This document shows positions 63,494 to 64,000 of a stretch of 64,000 nt of DNA, one piece after another. The stretch is taken from the NCBI RefSeq assembly GCF_000244915.1, contig NZ_CM001442.1, positions 3,348,001 through 3,412,000 on the forward strand, in the 5' to 3' direction. The number at the start of each line of letters is the position of its first letter. Position 1 is the first letter of the stretch. A program made the translations under genes and the position numbers. The notes under the pieces are model-generated. The model was not told where the DNA came from. It did not search any database and saw only the letters and a program-made list of their open reading frames with translations. Source of the stretch: Bradyrhizobium sp. WSM471. GTDB lineage: Bacteria; Pseudomonadota; Alphaproteobacteria; Rhizobiales; Xanthobacteraceae.

Positions 63494-64000
63494 ATGGGCG
63501 AGCGCTCGACCATGCCGTTGATCGAGGTCGAAAATCTCGGCGTGCGCCTCAATACCAGCCGCGGGCCGGCACAGGCCGTGCGCGGCGTCAGCTTTGCCCT
63601 GAAGCGCGGCGAGACGCTCGGGCTCGTCGGTGAATCCGGCTGCGGCAAGTCGGTCACCGCGTTGTCGCTGATGGGGCTGCTGCCGGACAGCGCGTCCGTC
63701 ATCGGCAGCATCAAGCTGGATGGCGGCGAGCTCGCCGGATTGTCGGACGCGGACTATTGTCGGCTGCGCGGCAATCGCATCAGCATGATCTTCCAGGAGC
63801 CGATGACCGCGCTCAACCCGATGCACACGATCGGCCACCAGGTCGCCGAGCCGCTGCGGCGTCACAGGAAATATTCGGCATCGCAGGCGCGCAAGGAAGC
63901 GATCGCCTTGCTCGAGCGCGTCGGGCTGCCTGATCCGGCCAGGCGTGTCGACGCCTATCCGCACCAGTTTTCCGGCGGCCAGCGTCAGCGCGTCACGATT
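63494..64000 (+). CDS. Di/oligopeptide-type ABC ATPase (DppD), partial
   Basis: Open to the window edge, 169 residues visible. Walker [22 protein letters not shown]-loop [21 protein letters not shown], signature [16 protein letters not shown] eight bases ahead favours ATG 63494; an ATG at 63488 in frame would give an ATGA overlap with the permease. In this family the ATPase is often a DppD-DppF fusion or pair; the remainder is outside. Confidence 0.9.
   Translation, partial: MGERSTMPLIEVENLGVRLNTSRGPAQAVRGVSFALKRGETLGLVGESGCGKSVTALSLMGLLPDSASVIGSIKLDGGELAGLSDADYCRLRGNRISMIFQEPMTALNPMHTIGHQVAEPLRRHRKYSASQARKEAIALLERVGLPDPARRVDAYPHQFSGGQRQRVTI

Overview
High-GC alphaproteobacterial chromosome segment, most likely from Bradyrhizobium or a close relative. 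The basis is a DUF1236 protein, a NorEFCBQD nitric-oxide reductase operon, ChvE-GguAB and Ytf sugar importers, many broad-specificity ABC systems, and several intergenic palindromic repeats of the kind common in Bradyrhizobium. No rRNA, tRNA, CRISPR array, phage gene or transposase was found. Gene order is dense, with many 4-nt ATGA/GTGA overlaps.

Layout. 1-5.7 kb: the end of a LOTUS-domain protein, then adenine deaminase and the glyoxylate salvage set gcl-hyi-glxR, which fits purine/ureide carbon recovery. 5.8-12.5 kb: DUF1236 protein, VanZ-like protein, a split ThDP decarboxylase (ComD/ComE type) divergent from a D-2-hydroxyacid dehydrogenase that has a leader ORF, a small gene behind a FixK/FNR-type box, a GNAT acetyltransferase and a large Orn/Lys/Arg decarboxylase. 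12.6-18.9 kb: a PaoABC-type molybdenum aldehyde oxidoreductase, an Lrp-type regulator divergent from alanine dehydrogenase, and a DsbA-fold isomerase. 19-20.5 kb: YeiH-family exporter. 20.7-29.4 kb: a sulfur-type ABC importer, a Crp/Fnr regulator, a DUF971 protein, ferredoxin-NADP reductase, an AprA/AsfA-like flavoprotein, a 2x[4Fe-4S] ferredoxin and a HEAT-repeat protein. This resembles the aryl-desulfonation asf locus of Pseudomonas but has extra parts, and it carries a recurring promoter motif at a near-fixed distance from three start codons. It is the best candidate here for an incompletely described system.

29.5-43.5 kb: oxidative pentose/galactose catabolism, with XylX-type dehydratase, YtfQ-YtfR-YtfT-YjfF importer, GntR regulator, L-arabinose/D-galactose 1-dehydrogenase, aldose 1-epimerase, lactonase and the ChvE-GguA-GguB importer. 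43.8-49.4 kb: norEFCBQD with two TTG-N8-CAA boxes. 49.5-59.0 kb: a polyol locus (HAD phosphatase, SorC-type regulator, SmoEFGK-type importer, SDR dehydrogenase, FGGY pentulose kinase, PfkB kinase) with two copies of a 13-5-13 operator. 59.0-64.0 kb: a LysR regulator divergent from an amidase, then the start of a di/oligopeptide-type ABC importer that runs off the window.

Family assignments come from recognised motifs and remembered family sequences; no database search was run. Substrates of the transporters and oxidoreductases are inferred from neighbours unless stated.
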